A stretch of 7,297 nucleotides of DNA from positions 1-7,297 of the forward strand of contig WTJL01000080.1 in assembly GCA_011524845.1 (NCBI GenBank), written 5' to 3'. The position numbers and the translations under genes are program-made. This DNA is from Flavobacteriales bacterium. Its GTDB lineage: Bacteria > Bacteroidota > Bacteroidia > Flavobacteriales_D > Sanyastnellaceae. Under the pieces are notes generated by a model. That model was given only the letters and a program-made list of their open reading frames with translations, was not told the DNA's origin and ran no database searches. Every line of letters starts with the position of its first letter. Position 1 is the first letter of the stretch. This document shows positions 1 through 6,591 of this stretch, in pieces.

Positions 1-1626
1 GTGTTCCGCGGCGGGGCCTCCAGTGCGCTGGGCACAGGAGCCATGACTGGGGCGGTGGCCCTCACAGCTGGCCCCTCCACCCAAGACGGGACGTTGATTG
101 TGGCGGAAAGTGGCTCCAATGCGTGGATGCGCGCCAAGGTCACGCACGACTTTGGTTCAGACTTGAAAACGGCGACGGGCACGGTGGCGCGCCACCGCAT
201 TTCGGCAAGCCGCGTCGGCACCAACGGCACCTTGGGTTCAGGCACCAACACGGACGCGTCCATTTTGCGCGCCCGCTACGCCGGCTGGTTGGCCGGCGAT
301 TGGGGGTCGCTTCGCACGAGTGTGGGATACGCCGGCAAGGCGTTTGGCGCCCTCAACTTCTACACCTCAGCTTTCCCTTACCAATACGAAGAAACCCAGA
401 CCCTGCAAGGTCAAGCGGTGTACACCAAGGCGTTGGACGACGTGACGTTTGAGGCGGCGGTTCACCACCGGACCCACGTGGACGAATTCCAGCTCTACCG
501 CGAGCACGACGACTACTACGCTCGGACGGAAGACGGATTCTTGGTGTTTGGCACGGACACGGCGGCAAGCTGGTACCAGGCCCCCAACAACCACATCAGC
601 CACACCACGGGTGCACGGGCCACGGCGCGCTTCTCCTCTGCGTTGGGGGAGACCTTTGTGTCGGTCGACAGCCGACGCGAGTTCATCAAGAGCAACGTGC
701 TTGGGGTGGACAGCTTGGGCGACGACAACGAGGAATCGGTGTACCAGTTGGGCGATGTGCGCTTCAACACCGACGCGGCGATTGGACACCGCGCCGAGTG
801 GGGTCCGTTTGCGCTGTCAGCCACCGCGGCCTGGAACGTGAATTCCATGTTTGGGACCCGGTTTGTGCCTGGGGCGGAGTTGGCCTTGGACATGTCGGGC
901 GACGGCTCTTCGATCTTGTTTGCGTCCGCGAACCGGTCTGTGCGTCACCCGTCGTACACCGATTTGTACTACCGCGTGGGCGGTGCCCAAGGCAGCCGAG
1001 ATCTGAAGTCGGAGTGGGCAGACCACATCGAAGCGGGCGTGCGTCTGGGACTGAATCAAGACGGGGTGTACGGCATCCAGTTGGAGCAGGCGTTGTTCAA
1101 CCGCCAAGGCCACGACTTGATCGATTGGGCACGACCCAACGGCAACGACACCACGTTCGCCATCAACCTGCGGGAGGTGACGTTCACGGGACTGGAGACG
1201 GTGGTCAACGTGGCGCCCAATGAGCCTTTGAGCGGAGACTGGCAGGTGCGCTACGCGCGTTTGGGCTTCACCACCATGGAAGCCAGCGAAACGAGTGCAG
1301 GCTTTGAAAGCAACTACGTGCTCGATGGCCTCAAGACCAAGGTGGATGCGTCTGTCGGATTCACCGTGCCTGGCGACCTCCAGTTGGACGTTCGCGTCAG
1401 CCACCAAGACCGCCTCGGCGGATACGTGAGCAGCGAAACCGGTCAGGAGGTCGAGTACGAGCCATTCTCGTTGGTGTCGTTGACCGCCAGCCGCCACTTT
1501 GCACAGGATGCCTTCCGGGCCTACATCCGTGTGGACAACGCGCTGGACAACGATTACGTCGACCTCGGCAACATCCAGCAGCCTGGCCGTTGGGTGCGCT
1601 TGGGCTTTGCGTACCAGATGAAGTAA
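1..1626 (+). CDS. TonB-dependent outer-membrane receptor, 3' part (5' end outside window)
   Basis: This protein is an outer-membrane beta-barrel that imports a scarce nutrient using energy from TonB-ExbB-ExbD. The visible 541 residues begin inside the end of the plug domain: residues 3-20 (RGGASSALGTGAMTGAV) match the usual end of the plug, RxGxSSALYGSGAxGGVI. The rest is barrel. F307 begins the stretch ASANRSVRHPSYTDLYY, a hallmark of BtuB-like and siderophore-type receptors in Bacteroidota. The last strands read RVDNALDNDYVD and GRWVRLGFAYQMK. The reading frame is open to the left edge, so the GTG at base 1 is only a codon; the signal peptide, TonB box and most of the plug lie upstream. The substrate cannot be told; cobalamin- or siderophore-type uptake is possible. 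The last residues are MK rather than the common terminal aromatic. The isomerase gene follows after 20 nt, perhaps in the same transcript. Confidence 0.9.
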   Translation: MFRGGASSALGTGAMTGAVALTAGPSTQDGTLIVAESGSNAWMRAKVTHDFGSDLKTATGTVARHRISASRVGTNGTLGSGTNTDASILRARYAGWLAGDWGSLRTSVGYAGKAFGALNFYTSAFPYQYEETQTLQGQAVYTKALDDVTFEAAVHHRTHVDEFQLYREHDDYYARTEDGFLVFGTDTAASWYQAPNNHISHTTGARATARFSSALGETFVSVDSRREFIKSNVLGVDSLGDDNEESVYQLGDVRFNTDAAIGHRAEWGPFALSATAAWNVNSMFGTRFVPGAELALDMSGDGSSILFASANRSVRHPSYTDLYYRVGGAQGSRDLKSEWADHIEAGVRLGLNQDGVYGIQLEQALFNRQGHDLIDWARPNGNDTTFAINLREVTFTGLETVVNVAPNEPLSGDWQVRYARLGFTTMEASETSAGFESNYVLDGLKTKVDASVGFTVPGDLQLDVRVSHQDRLGGYVSSETGQEVEYEPFSLVSLTASRHFAQDAFRAYIRVDNALDNDYVDLGNIQQPGRWVRLGFAYQMK

Positions 1627-1634
1627 GTCTGCCC

Positions 1635-1642
1635 GACCTTTG
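1635..1642 (+). promoter_or_regulatory. Weak candidate Bacteroidota -7 element before the isomerase gene
   Basis: GACCTTTG differs from the TAnnTTTG consensus only in its first base and lies four bases before the isomerase ATG, much like the perfect element before rlmN. A TTTG at 1606-1609 could serve as the -33 element, but the 25-nt spacing is longer than usual. It may be chance. If real, the isomerase and lipB could be transcribed apart from the receptor gene. Confidence 0.2.
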
Positions 1643-1646
1643 GGTC

Positions 1647-2651
1647 ATGGCAGAGTTGAACGACTTGCCGGACATGCGCCGGTTGATCACGGAGTTGGGC
1701 ACCCAAATGGGCGAGGCCTTGAACGTGCCTGTGACGCGACCTCCAGCCAAGGGCGCCACCCATCAAGGGGTGGTGGTCTTGGGCATGGGAGGAAGTGGCA
1801 TTGGTGGCTCGGTGCTTGCGGACATGCTCCGCGCCACGTGTTTGGTTCCTTTTCAGGCAGTGTCCGACCAGACCCTTCCAGGCTGGGTGGGCAAGGGCTG
1901 CTTGGTGGTGGCGTCGAGCTACTCCGGCAACACTGAAGAGACGTTGGCTGCCTTGGACGAGGCGGAGGCCCGCGGTTGCACGTTGGCTGCAGTGACGTCA
2001 GGCGGCACCCTCGGGTCCCGCGCTGAACAAGGCGGATGGCCCGTCGTGACGATGCCCGGCGGGAACCCGCCGCGGTCTCAGTTTGGCCGGTCGTTCTTGG
2101 GCTTGTGTGCGTTGATGCACGCCCATGGCATCGTCTCCGACGAAGCGTGGTCTGCCCTCCAAGACGGGGTCGCCTCGTTGGACGGTGCGTCCGCAGAGAC
2201 ACGGGGTGAAGCTTTGGCCCAAGCCGTGGAAGGCAAAAAGATTTACCTCTACGGGGACACGCCCATGCGAAGCTTGTTGACGCGGTGGCGGCAGCAACTG
2301 AACGAAAACAGCAAGTTGTTGGCCAACGTGGAGGTGTTTCCCGAAATGAACCACAACGAGCTCGTGGGGTGGGAGTCGGGAGACGAAGGCTGTGTGGCGG
2401 TGATCGTGCGGACGCCCGACGACCATCCACGCACCCAGTTGCGGATGGACATCACCGCGAAGGTGTTCCAAGACCAAGGCGCAGATGTGATTGAAGTGGA
2501 GCCGGACGGAGACACGCCATGGGCTCGTTTGCTCGATGCCGTGTGGGTGGGCGACTGGATGTCCCTTGTGTTGGCCGAACGCGCCGAAGTGGACCCCGTG
2601 GACATTCGGTTCATCGACCACTTGAAGAACACGCTCTCGGGTCAGTCATGA
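1647..2651 (+). CDS. Bifunctional phosphoglucose/phosphomannose isomerase (SIS family)
   Basis: This cytoplasmic enzyme interconverts glucose-6-phosphate or mannose-6-phosphate with fructose-6-phosphate, linking glycolysis to mannose-derived sugars. The 334 residues contain two SIS folds. The first has the glycine loop GMGGSGIGG (46-54) and the phosphate-binding loop SSYSGNTEET (90-99). R143 lies in PPRSQFG, a conserved arginine of the archaeal-type PGI/PMI family. In the second half, E220 (NENSK) and H236 (EMNHNE) stand 16 residues apart, as do the catalytic E203 and H219 of the Pyrobaculum enzyme. The C-terminal DHLKNTL matches the family's last helix. I chose the ATG at 1647 because the in-frame ATG at 1590 would overlap the receptor gene and add 19 residues with no family similarity. 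The start has no Shine-Dalgarno sequence. The stop overlaps the lipB start (ATGA). The family assignment is firm; the preferred substrate is inferred. Confidence 0.92.
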   Translation: MAELNDLPDMRRLITELGTQMGEALNVPVTRPPAKGATHQGVVVLGMGGSGIGGSVLADMLRATCLVPFQAVSDQTLPGWVGKGCLVVASSYSGNTEETLAALDEAEARGCTLAAVTSGGTLGSRAEQGGWPVVTMPGGNPPRSQFGRSFLGLCALMHAHGIVSDEAWSALQDGVASLDGASAETRGEALAQAVEGKKIYLYGDTPMRSLLTRWRQQLNENSKLLANVEVFPEMNHNELVGWESGDEGCVAVIVRTPDDHPRTQLRMDITAKVFQDQGADVIEVEPDGDTPWARLLDAVWVGDWMSLVLAERAEVDPVDIRFIDHLKNTLSGQS

Positions 2652-3385
2652 CCAAGAAGGTGGTTGTGCGCGACCTCGGTCGCATGGACTACAAGCCGTG
2701 TTGGGACCTTCAAGAGGAGGTGTTTCAAGGCATGGTGAAGGCCAAAATTGCCCGACGCAACGCGGGCCTGTCCACCACCGACCCCGGACCGGAAGGAGAG
2801 GCGGAGTTGGCCCTGCCCACGTCCACGCTGTTTTGGGTGGAGCACCCCCACGTGTTGACGCTTGGCAAAAGCGGCGCGGCTGCCAACGTGGTGGCGCCGC
2901 CTGCGCGCTTGGAGGAATTGGGGGTTCAATATTTCCCAATCAACCGGGGTGGAGACATCACGTACCACGGACCGGGTCAGTTGGTGGGGTACCCGATTTT
3001 GGACTTGGATCAATTCTTTACGGACATCCACAAATACCTCCGGTTTTTGGAGGAAGCGGTCATTTTAACCTGTGCAGAATACGGGGTGAAGGCAGGCCGA
3101 ATCGAGGGACTGACCGGCGTATGGATCGACCCCGAAGCGGGCGCGGCGGCACGAAAGATTTGCGCTTTTGGCGTGAAGTGCAGCCGGTGGGTGACCATGC
3201 ACGGCCTCGCATTGAACGTCAACACAGACCTGGATTTCTTCAACTTGATTGTGCCCTGTGGCATCTCCGATCGAGGGGTGACGTCGCTCGCCAAGGAAAC
3301 GGGCCACCCCCTGGACATGGAGGAGGTCAAAGGCCACATGACCCGTCACCTTGCCCAGCTCTTTGCCTGGGCACAGGAGAATTGA
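2648..3385 (+). CDS. lipB: Lipoyl(octanoyl) transferase LipB
   Basis: LipB moves an octanoyl group from acyl carrier protein to a lysine of lipoyl domains (for example in pyruvate dehydrogenase or the glycine cleavage H protein); LipA then inserts sulfur. The 245 residues show the family signature RGGDITYHGPGQLVGY (100-115), EHPHVLTLGKSG (65-76), and the catalytic pair K170 (RKICAFGVK) and C204 (VPCGISD). The pair is 34 residues apart, as in the Mycobacterium tuberculosis enzyme (K142/C176). SRWVTMHGLALNVN at 179-192 is the usual active-site wall. It is longer than E. coli LipB (213) because of a stretch around residues 33-58, which is normal in Bacteroidota. The start is the ATG at 2648, since the N-terminus MTKKVVVRDLGRMDY fits the family; the upstream extension from 2519 lies wholly inside the isomerase gene. 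The 4-nt overlap with that gene suggests coupled translation. lipA is not in the window. Confidence 0.96.
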   Translation: MTKKVVVRDLGRMDYKPCWDLQEEVFQGMVKAKIARRNAGLSTTDPGPEGEAELALPTSTLFWVEHPHVLTLGKSGAAANVVAPPARLEELGVQYFPINRGGDITYHGPGQLVGYPILDLDQFFTDIHKYLRFLEEAVILTCAEYGVKAGRIEGLTGVWIDPEAGAAARKICAFGVKCSRWVTMHGLALNVNTDLDFFNLIVPCGISDRGVTSLAKETGHPLDMEEVKGHMTRHLAQLFAWAQEN

Positions 3386-3392
3386 CCCAGAA

Positions 3393-3419
3393 GCACAGGG
3401 CTTTCTCCCGACCTTGTGC
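3393..3419 (+). other. Possible RNA hairpin between lipB and the serine hydrolase gene
   Basis: GCACAGGG (3393-3400) can pair with CCTTGTGC (3412-3419) to form an 8-bp stem with one G-U pair and an 11-nt loop. It starts 8 nt after the lipB stop and ends 21 nt before the next ATG. What follows is C-rich, with no run of T, so it does not look like an intrinsic terminator. It could stabilise or process the mRNA, or be chance in GC-rich DNA. Confidence 0.35.
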
Positions 3420-3440
3420 CCCCCAAACCTTGCACGCCAG

Positions 3441-4610
3441 ATGAAGTCCATTGTCCGATCGGTTCTTGCCCTTGCAGCCACCCTTGTGCTGCTGTCGTAC
3501 CTCACCAACCACGACTACCTGTGGGGTGGCATTCGGGAAACGTGGTTGCGCGGATGGGAAAACGCCCAAATCGACGACCTCCCCTTTCGAGACCACGTTC
3601 GCACCATCCCGGCGTCGTCCAACCCCCAGCCTTGGCCAGAGGGTCCGCTGTGGGGAAAAGCGGCCTTGACGGACGCCGAGTTGGAGTGGCACACCGACAC
3701 CAAGTCGGCGAGCTTCCTCGTCGTCCAGCACGACAGCCTCGTGCACGAGTCGTACTTCCGTGGACACGACGCCACGACCTTGACCAATTCGTTTTCGATG
3801 GTCAAATCCATCACCGCCATGGCAACGGGCCTGGCTGTAGGGGACGGGCTGGTGGACGAACGGGCGCCCTTGGCCACGTACCTCCCGCGGTTCAGTGAAG
3901 GCCTAAACGCCGAATTGACGGTTCAGGAGGTGCTTCAAATGCGCAGCAACATTCCGTTTGGGGAGAGCTACAAGGATCCCTTTGGGTTTCAGGCGAAGGC
4001 CTATTACCGGGACGGCAATCGGGCGCTTCTTGAGCCCTATCGCGTGACGGACACGCCCGGCACAGAGTTCCACTACCAAGGCGGCAACACCATGTTGCTG
4101 GCGGAGGTGTTGGACGAGGTGCGAGATGGCCACCTGAGTGGCGACATCGCCAACCGTCTTTGGGAGCAGATGGGGGCGGAGCACGACGCGTTTTGGGGTC
4201 TGGACGGCGACCCCGCCAACGGCGCTGTGGAGCGCGCGTTCGCCCAGTTCTACGCGACGACACGGGACTACGCGAGGTTTGGCCAGTTGCTCCTCGATTC
4301 AGGCGCATGGAAGGGTCAGCCATTGTTGGACAAGGAGTTCGTCACACGCATGATCACCCCGCAGCACCTGTTGACCGACGAGGTCGACACGGACTTCTAT
4401 GGATACCAAATCTGGCTGGGCACCACCGACGACGGCTTGCTGTTCTCGATGATGGAGGGGCTGCGCGGTCAGATGGTCGTCAGCGTGCCTGCGCTGGACA
4501 TGGTGGTGGTTCGGACGGGTTACACCAAGTCGAAGGCCAAAAAGCGCCACCTCCCCGTGGCCTCCTACGAGGTCATCGACATGGCGCGTCGCATGTGCGA
4601 GGGCTCCTGA
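3441..4610 (+). CDS. Membrane-anchored serine hydrolase, beta-lactamase / 6-aminohexanoate-dimer hydrolase type
   Basis: This protein belongs to the serine beta-lactamase-like hydrolases (class C beta-lactamases, DD-peptidases, esterases, NylB). The 389 residues open with a short basic end and a hydrophobic segment (about 8-21) that should act as an uncleaved anchor or signal peptide; there is no lipobox cysteine. The catalytic domain is therefore probably periplasmic. The nucleophile motif S-x-x-K is SMVK, with S119 and K122, followed by the helix SITAMATGLAVGDGLVD. The second motif is Y212-Q-G in FHYQGGNTMLL, where class C enzymes have Y-x-N. The third motif region is GLRGQMVVSVPALDMVVVRTG. 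The ATG at 3441 is chosen because it begins the hydrophobic segment; the frame is open back to 3351, inside lipB, without similarity. The substrate is unknown, and antibiotic hydrolysis should not be assumed. It lies 55 nt after lipB and may share its transcript. Confidence 0.85.
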   Translation: MKSIVRSVLALAATLVLLSYLTNHDYLWGGIRETWLRGWENAQIDDLPFRDHVRTIPASSNPQPWPEGPLWGKAALTDAELEWHTDTKSASFLVVQHDSLVHESYFRGHDATTLTNSFSMVKSITAMATGLAVGDGLVDERAPLATYLPRFSEGLNAELTVQEVLQMRSNIPFGESYKDPFGFQAKAYYRDGNRALLEPYRVTDTPGTEFHYQGGNTMLLAEVLDEVRDGHLSGDIANRLWEQMGAEHDAFWGLDGDPANGAVERAFAQFYATTRDYARFGQLLLDSGAWKGQPLLDKEFVTRMITPQHLLTDEVDTDFYGYQIWLGTTDDGLLFSMMEGLRGQMVVSVPALDMVVVRTGYTKSKAKKRHLPVASYEVIDMARRMCEGS

Positions 4611-4635
4611 GCACGGGCTTTTTCACATAAAATCA

Positions 4636-4656
4636 GGCGTTTACAAACGGAACGCC
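4636..4656. repeat. Inverted repeat in the gap before the LytTR regulator gene
   Basis: GGCGTT (4636-4641) and AACGCC (4651-4656) are perfect inverted copies around a 9-nt centre. The centre overlaps a second, inner palindrome, CGTTT-AC-AAACG (4638-4649). No T-run follows, so an operator or a weak hairpin is likelier than a terminator. Confidence 0.4.
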
Positions 4657-4672
4657 CACGCTTGCAAACACT
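4643..4672 (-). promoter_or_regulatory. Candidate LytTR-type binding site(s) upstream of the regulator gene
   Basis: On the minus strand, 4651-4643 reads TCCGTTTGT, which fits every position of the published LytTR consensus [TA][AC][CA]GTTN[AG][TG]. A partial copy (GCAAACACT on the + strand, 4664-4672) starts exactly 21 bp further on, the spacing seen between the paired 9-bp sites of AgrA-like regulators. A third similar copy, GCAAACCCT, lies at 4709-4717. A full match would occur by chance in a gap this size in roughly one case in ten, so this supports autoregulation only weakly. The 114-nt gap (4611-4724) shows no TAnnTTTG promoter. Confidence 0.3.
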
Positions 4673-4724
4673 GCACGGTCGGAACGCAAGGCGCCCATTT
4701 TCTTGGGAGCAAACCCTTACGACC

Positions 4725-5465
4725 ATGCTACGACAACTTCATGCCTTGGTGGTGGACGACGAGCCCCACTGCCGAGATCTGCTGTGCCGCCAGCTTGAGC
4801 GGACGTGTCCGTCGATCACCGTGTTGCAAACGGCGTCGAGCGCCAAGGAGGCGGAGCGCCTCATTCAGGATTTGGCGCCGGACGTGGTGTTCATGGACAT
4901 CCACATGCCCCACACTTCTGGCCTTGACTTGCTCGAGTCCATTCCCAACCGGGATTTTTACCTCGTCTTCACAACCGCCTTCGACCGTTACGCAGTGGAT
5001 GCGGTGCGCAAGCAGGCGTTCGATTACTTGCTCAAGCCCATCAACCGGGACGATCTCCAAGCCTGCGCGCGTCGAATCTTGATGCACTTCTACCACCACC
5101 GGACCCCAGGAAAAGGGGCGTTGTCGTCGGCTGCGCAGCGGCTCGAAATCCTCACGTCCGGCAAGCGGCATTTTGTTCGTCATCGGGACATCGTCCACAT
5201 CGAGGCCGAGGGCAGTTACACGACGCTTCACCTTGCGAGCGGCCGCCGAATCACCATGAGCAAAAACCTCAAGCGCGTGGAGGAGATGCTCGACAACGAC
5301 ATGTTCTTCCGGCCGCACAACAGCCATTTGGTGCAATTGGAACGCGTGGAAGCCTGCAACTACAGAGACAACACGGTGGTGTTGGACACAGGCGCTGTGG
5401 TGCCCATGGCGGTTCGGAAGAGAGAAGCCTTGAAGCAGCGCTTGTCGCTGTTGATGTCGGCCTGA
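4725..5465 (+). CDS. LytTR-family response regulator
   Basis: This is a two-component transcription regulator: a receiver domain that is phosphorylated by a sensor kinase and a LytTR domain that binds DNA through a beta fold. The 246 residues start with the receiver (about 3-120). It shows the acidic pair D11-D12 (VVDDEP), the phospho-acceptor D58 (VFMDIHMP), T83/T84 (VFTTAFD) and K104 (YLLKPI), so it should be able to accept phosphate. After a linker with a short basic stretch (HHRTPGKG), the LytTR domain covers about 140-244: DIVHIEAEGSYTTLHL, then FFRPHNSHLVQLERV and the C-terminal VPMAVRKREALKQRL, all typical. The ATG at 4725 is chosen since the upstream TTG at 4662 adds 21 residues not seen in receivers. 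No kinase gene of the usual LytS/YehU (His_kinase) type is in the window. The gap upstream carries a candidate self-binding site. Its targets are unknown; the adjacent hydrolase is one possibility. Confidence 0.93.
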   Translation: MLRQLHALVVDDEPHCRDLLCRQLERTCPSITVLQTASSAKEAERLIQDLAPDVVFMDIHMPHTSGLDLLESIPNRDFYLVFTTAFDRYAVDAVRKQAFDYLLKPINRDDLQACARRILMHFYHHRTPGKGALSSAAQRLEILTSGKRHFVRHRDIVHIEAEGSYTTLHLASGRRITMSKNLKRVEEMLDNDMFFRPHNSHLVQLERVEACNYRDNTVVLDTGAVVPMAVRKREALKQRLSLLMSA

Positions 5466-5489
5466 GGAAGAGGCCGTGGGTTGGCAGGC

Positions 5490-5497
5490 TATCTTTG
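5490..5497 (+). promoter_or_regulatory. Bacteroidota-type -7 promoter element of rlmN
   Basis: TATCTTTG is a perfect match to TAnnTTTG, the -7 element read by the Bacteroidota primary sigma factor. I found no other perfect copy on either strand of the window. The G at 5497 is followed by five bases and then the rlmN ATG, so transcription would begin at or very near the A of the ATG. No TTG/TTTG is present at the right distance for a -33 element, which lowers confidence. The element argues for the ATG at 5503 over the upstream GTG at 5476. Confidence 0.5.
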
Positions 5498-5502
5498 CAC
5501 CC

Positions 5503-6591
5503 ATGGCCCAAGCCCTTCCTGACATTCGCTCCCTTTCCCAAGAAGAATTGACCGCCGCGCTGGTGGACATGGGAGAGAAGCCTTTCCGCACCAAGCAGGT
5601 GTCGGAGTGGCTGTGGACGCATGCGGCGGGGTCGTTCGACGACATGACGTCGTTGGGCAAAGGCCTTCGCGCCAAGTTGGCGGAGTCGTTTTCGCTGCAT
5701 CGCATCGATCAGGTGGAGGCCCAGCACAGCAAGGACGGCACGGTGAAGTGCGCGTTCCAGATTGACGGCGACGCCCACCGTGTGGTGGAGGGCGTGTTGA
5801 TCCCCACCACCAAGCGGCTCACGGCGTGCATCAGCTCGCAGGTGGGGTGCAGCTTGGCGTGCAAGTTTTGTGCGACGGGGCGCCTCAAGCTCCTGAAGAA
5901 CCTCACGGCAGGGGAGATGTACGACCAGGTCCAGATGTTGAACACGCTCGCGCATCAGCAACACGACAAGGGCTTGTCCAACATTGTCTACATGGGCATG
6001 GGCGAGCCGCTGCTGAACTACCGCAACGTGATTGAATCGGTGGAACGCATCACGGGAACGCCCGGATTGGCGATGTCGCCCAAGCGCATCACCGTGTCCA
6101 CGGCAGGCATTGCCAAAGCAATCAAGCGCCTGGGAGACGACGAGGTCAAATTCAACCTCGCACTCAGCCTGCACGCCGCGAACGACGCCAAGCGCAACCA
6201 CATCATGGCCATCAACGAGACCAACAATTTGGCGGTCTTGGCCGAGTCGTTGCGTTACTTTGTCGACAAGACGGGCACGCGCCCGACGTTTGAGTTCATC
6301 GTGTTCAAGGACTTCAACGACAGCCTTGAGGACGCGCGGGAATTGGCGCAATTCTGCAAGCACATCCCGTGCAAAATCAACCTCATCGAGTACAACCCCA
6401 TCGACGGCGGCGAGTTCCAACAAACCACGCCTGAGCGGTTGGACGATTTTGTCGCTTTGCTCGAAGACCGCAACCTGATTGTCAACGTCCGCCGTTCAAG
6501 GGGCAAAGACATCGACGCGGCGTGCGGCCAGCTCGCCAACAAAAATGCAGCTGGGGAGGAGGCCCCTCGAAAGGAGGTTAGTCCAGCTTGA
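5503..6591 (+). CDS. rlmN: Dual-specificity RNA methyltransferase RlmN (23S rRNA A2503 / tRNA A37, C2-methylation)
   Basis: RlmN is a radical-SAM enzyme that methylates C2 of adenosine 2503 in 23S rRNA and of A37 in some tRNAs, which improves translational accuracy. The 362 residues hold the N-terminal RNA-binding part (DIRSLSQEELTAAL, then FRTKQVSEWLW at 28-38) and the radical-SAM core. The iron-sulfur cluster cysteines are C116, C120 and C123 (CSLACKFC). C109 corresponds to E. coli C118, and C341 (DIDAACGQL) to the methyl-carrying C355 of E. coli. The SAM-binding GMGEPLLNY and the LSLHAAND motif are also present. The key residues are complete, so the enzyme should be active. The ATG at 5503 matches the family's N-terminus; a GTG at 5476 would add nine residues across the -7 promoter element. 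The gene starts 37 nt after the LytTR stop. Its last 14 bp overlap the convergent lepA gene. Confidence 0.96.
   Translation: MAQALPDIRSLSQEELTAALVDMGEKPFRTKQVSEWLWTHAAGSFDDMTSLGKGLRAKLAESFSLHRIDQVEAQHSKDGTVKCAFQIDGDAHRVVEGVLIPTTKRLTACISSQVGCSLACKFCATGRLKLLKNLTAGEMYDQVQMLNTLAHQQHDKGLSNIVYMGMGEPLLNYRNVIESVERITGTPGLAMSPKRITVSTAGIAKAIKRLGDDEVKFNLALSLHAANDAKRNHIMAINETNNLAVLAESLRYFVDKTGTRPTFEFIVFKDFNDSLEDARELAQFCKHIPCKINLIEYNPIDGGEFQQTTPERLDDFVALLEDRNLIVNVRRSRGKDIDAACGQLANKNAAGEEAPRKEVSPA

Noticed and set aside
817..2430. Minus-strand open frames at 817-1497 and 1687-2430
   Set aside because: They lie opposite the receptor and isomerase genes; composition is Arg/Pro/His-rich and no family is recognisable.
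3441..4610. Reading the serine hydrolase as an antibiotic-resistance beta-lactamase
   Set aside because: It lacks the Y-x-N motif and has a large membrane-anchored N-terminal region; it fits the broad serine hydrolase group better.
4595..4623. Possible terminator after the serine hydrolase gene (GTGC/GCAC pairing before a run of five T)
   Set aside because: The stem is only 4 bp and is separated from the T-run by GGGC, so it is too weak to call.
4728..5705. Minus-strand open frame (325 codons) opposite the LytTR gene
   Set aside because: It mirrors the codons of the real gene and shows no domain motif.
5269..6423. Long minus-strand open frame (384 codons) opposite rlmN and the LytTR gene
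   Set aside because: It is antisense to two well-recognised genes, and its translation is low-complexity (rich in Arg, His, Val and Leu) without any recognisable motif. Long antisense frames are common in GC-rich coding DNA.
6553..6566. GGGG/CCCC hairpin near the rlmN end, followed on the minus strand by a T-run, as a lepA terminator
   Set aside because: The stem is only 4 bp and the T-run starts about seven bases after it; it also lies inside the rlmN coding region. Not convincing.
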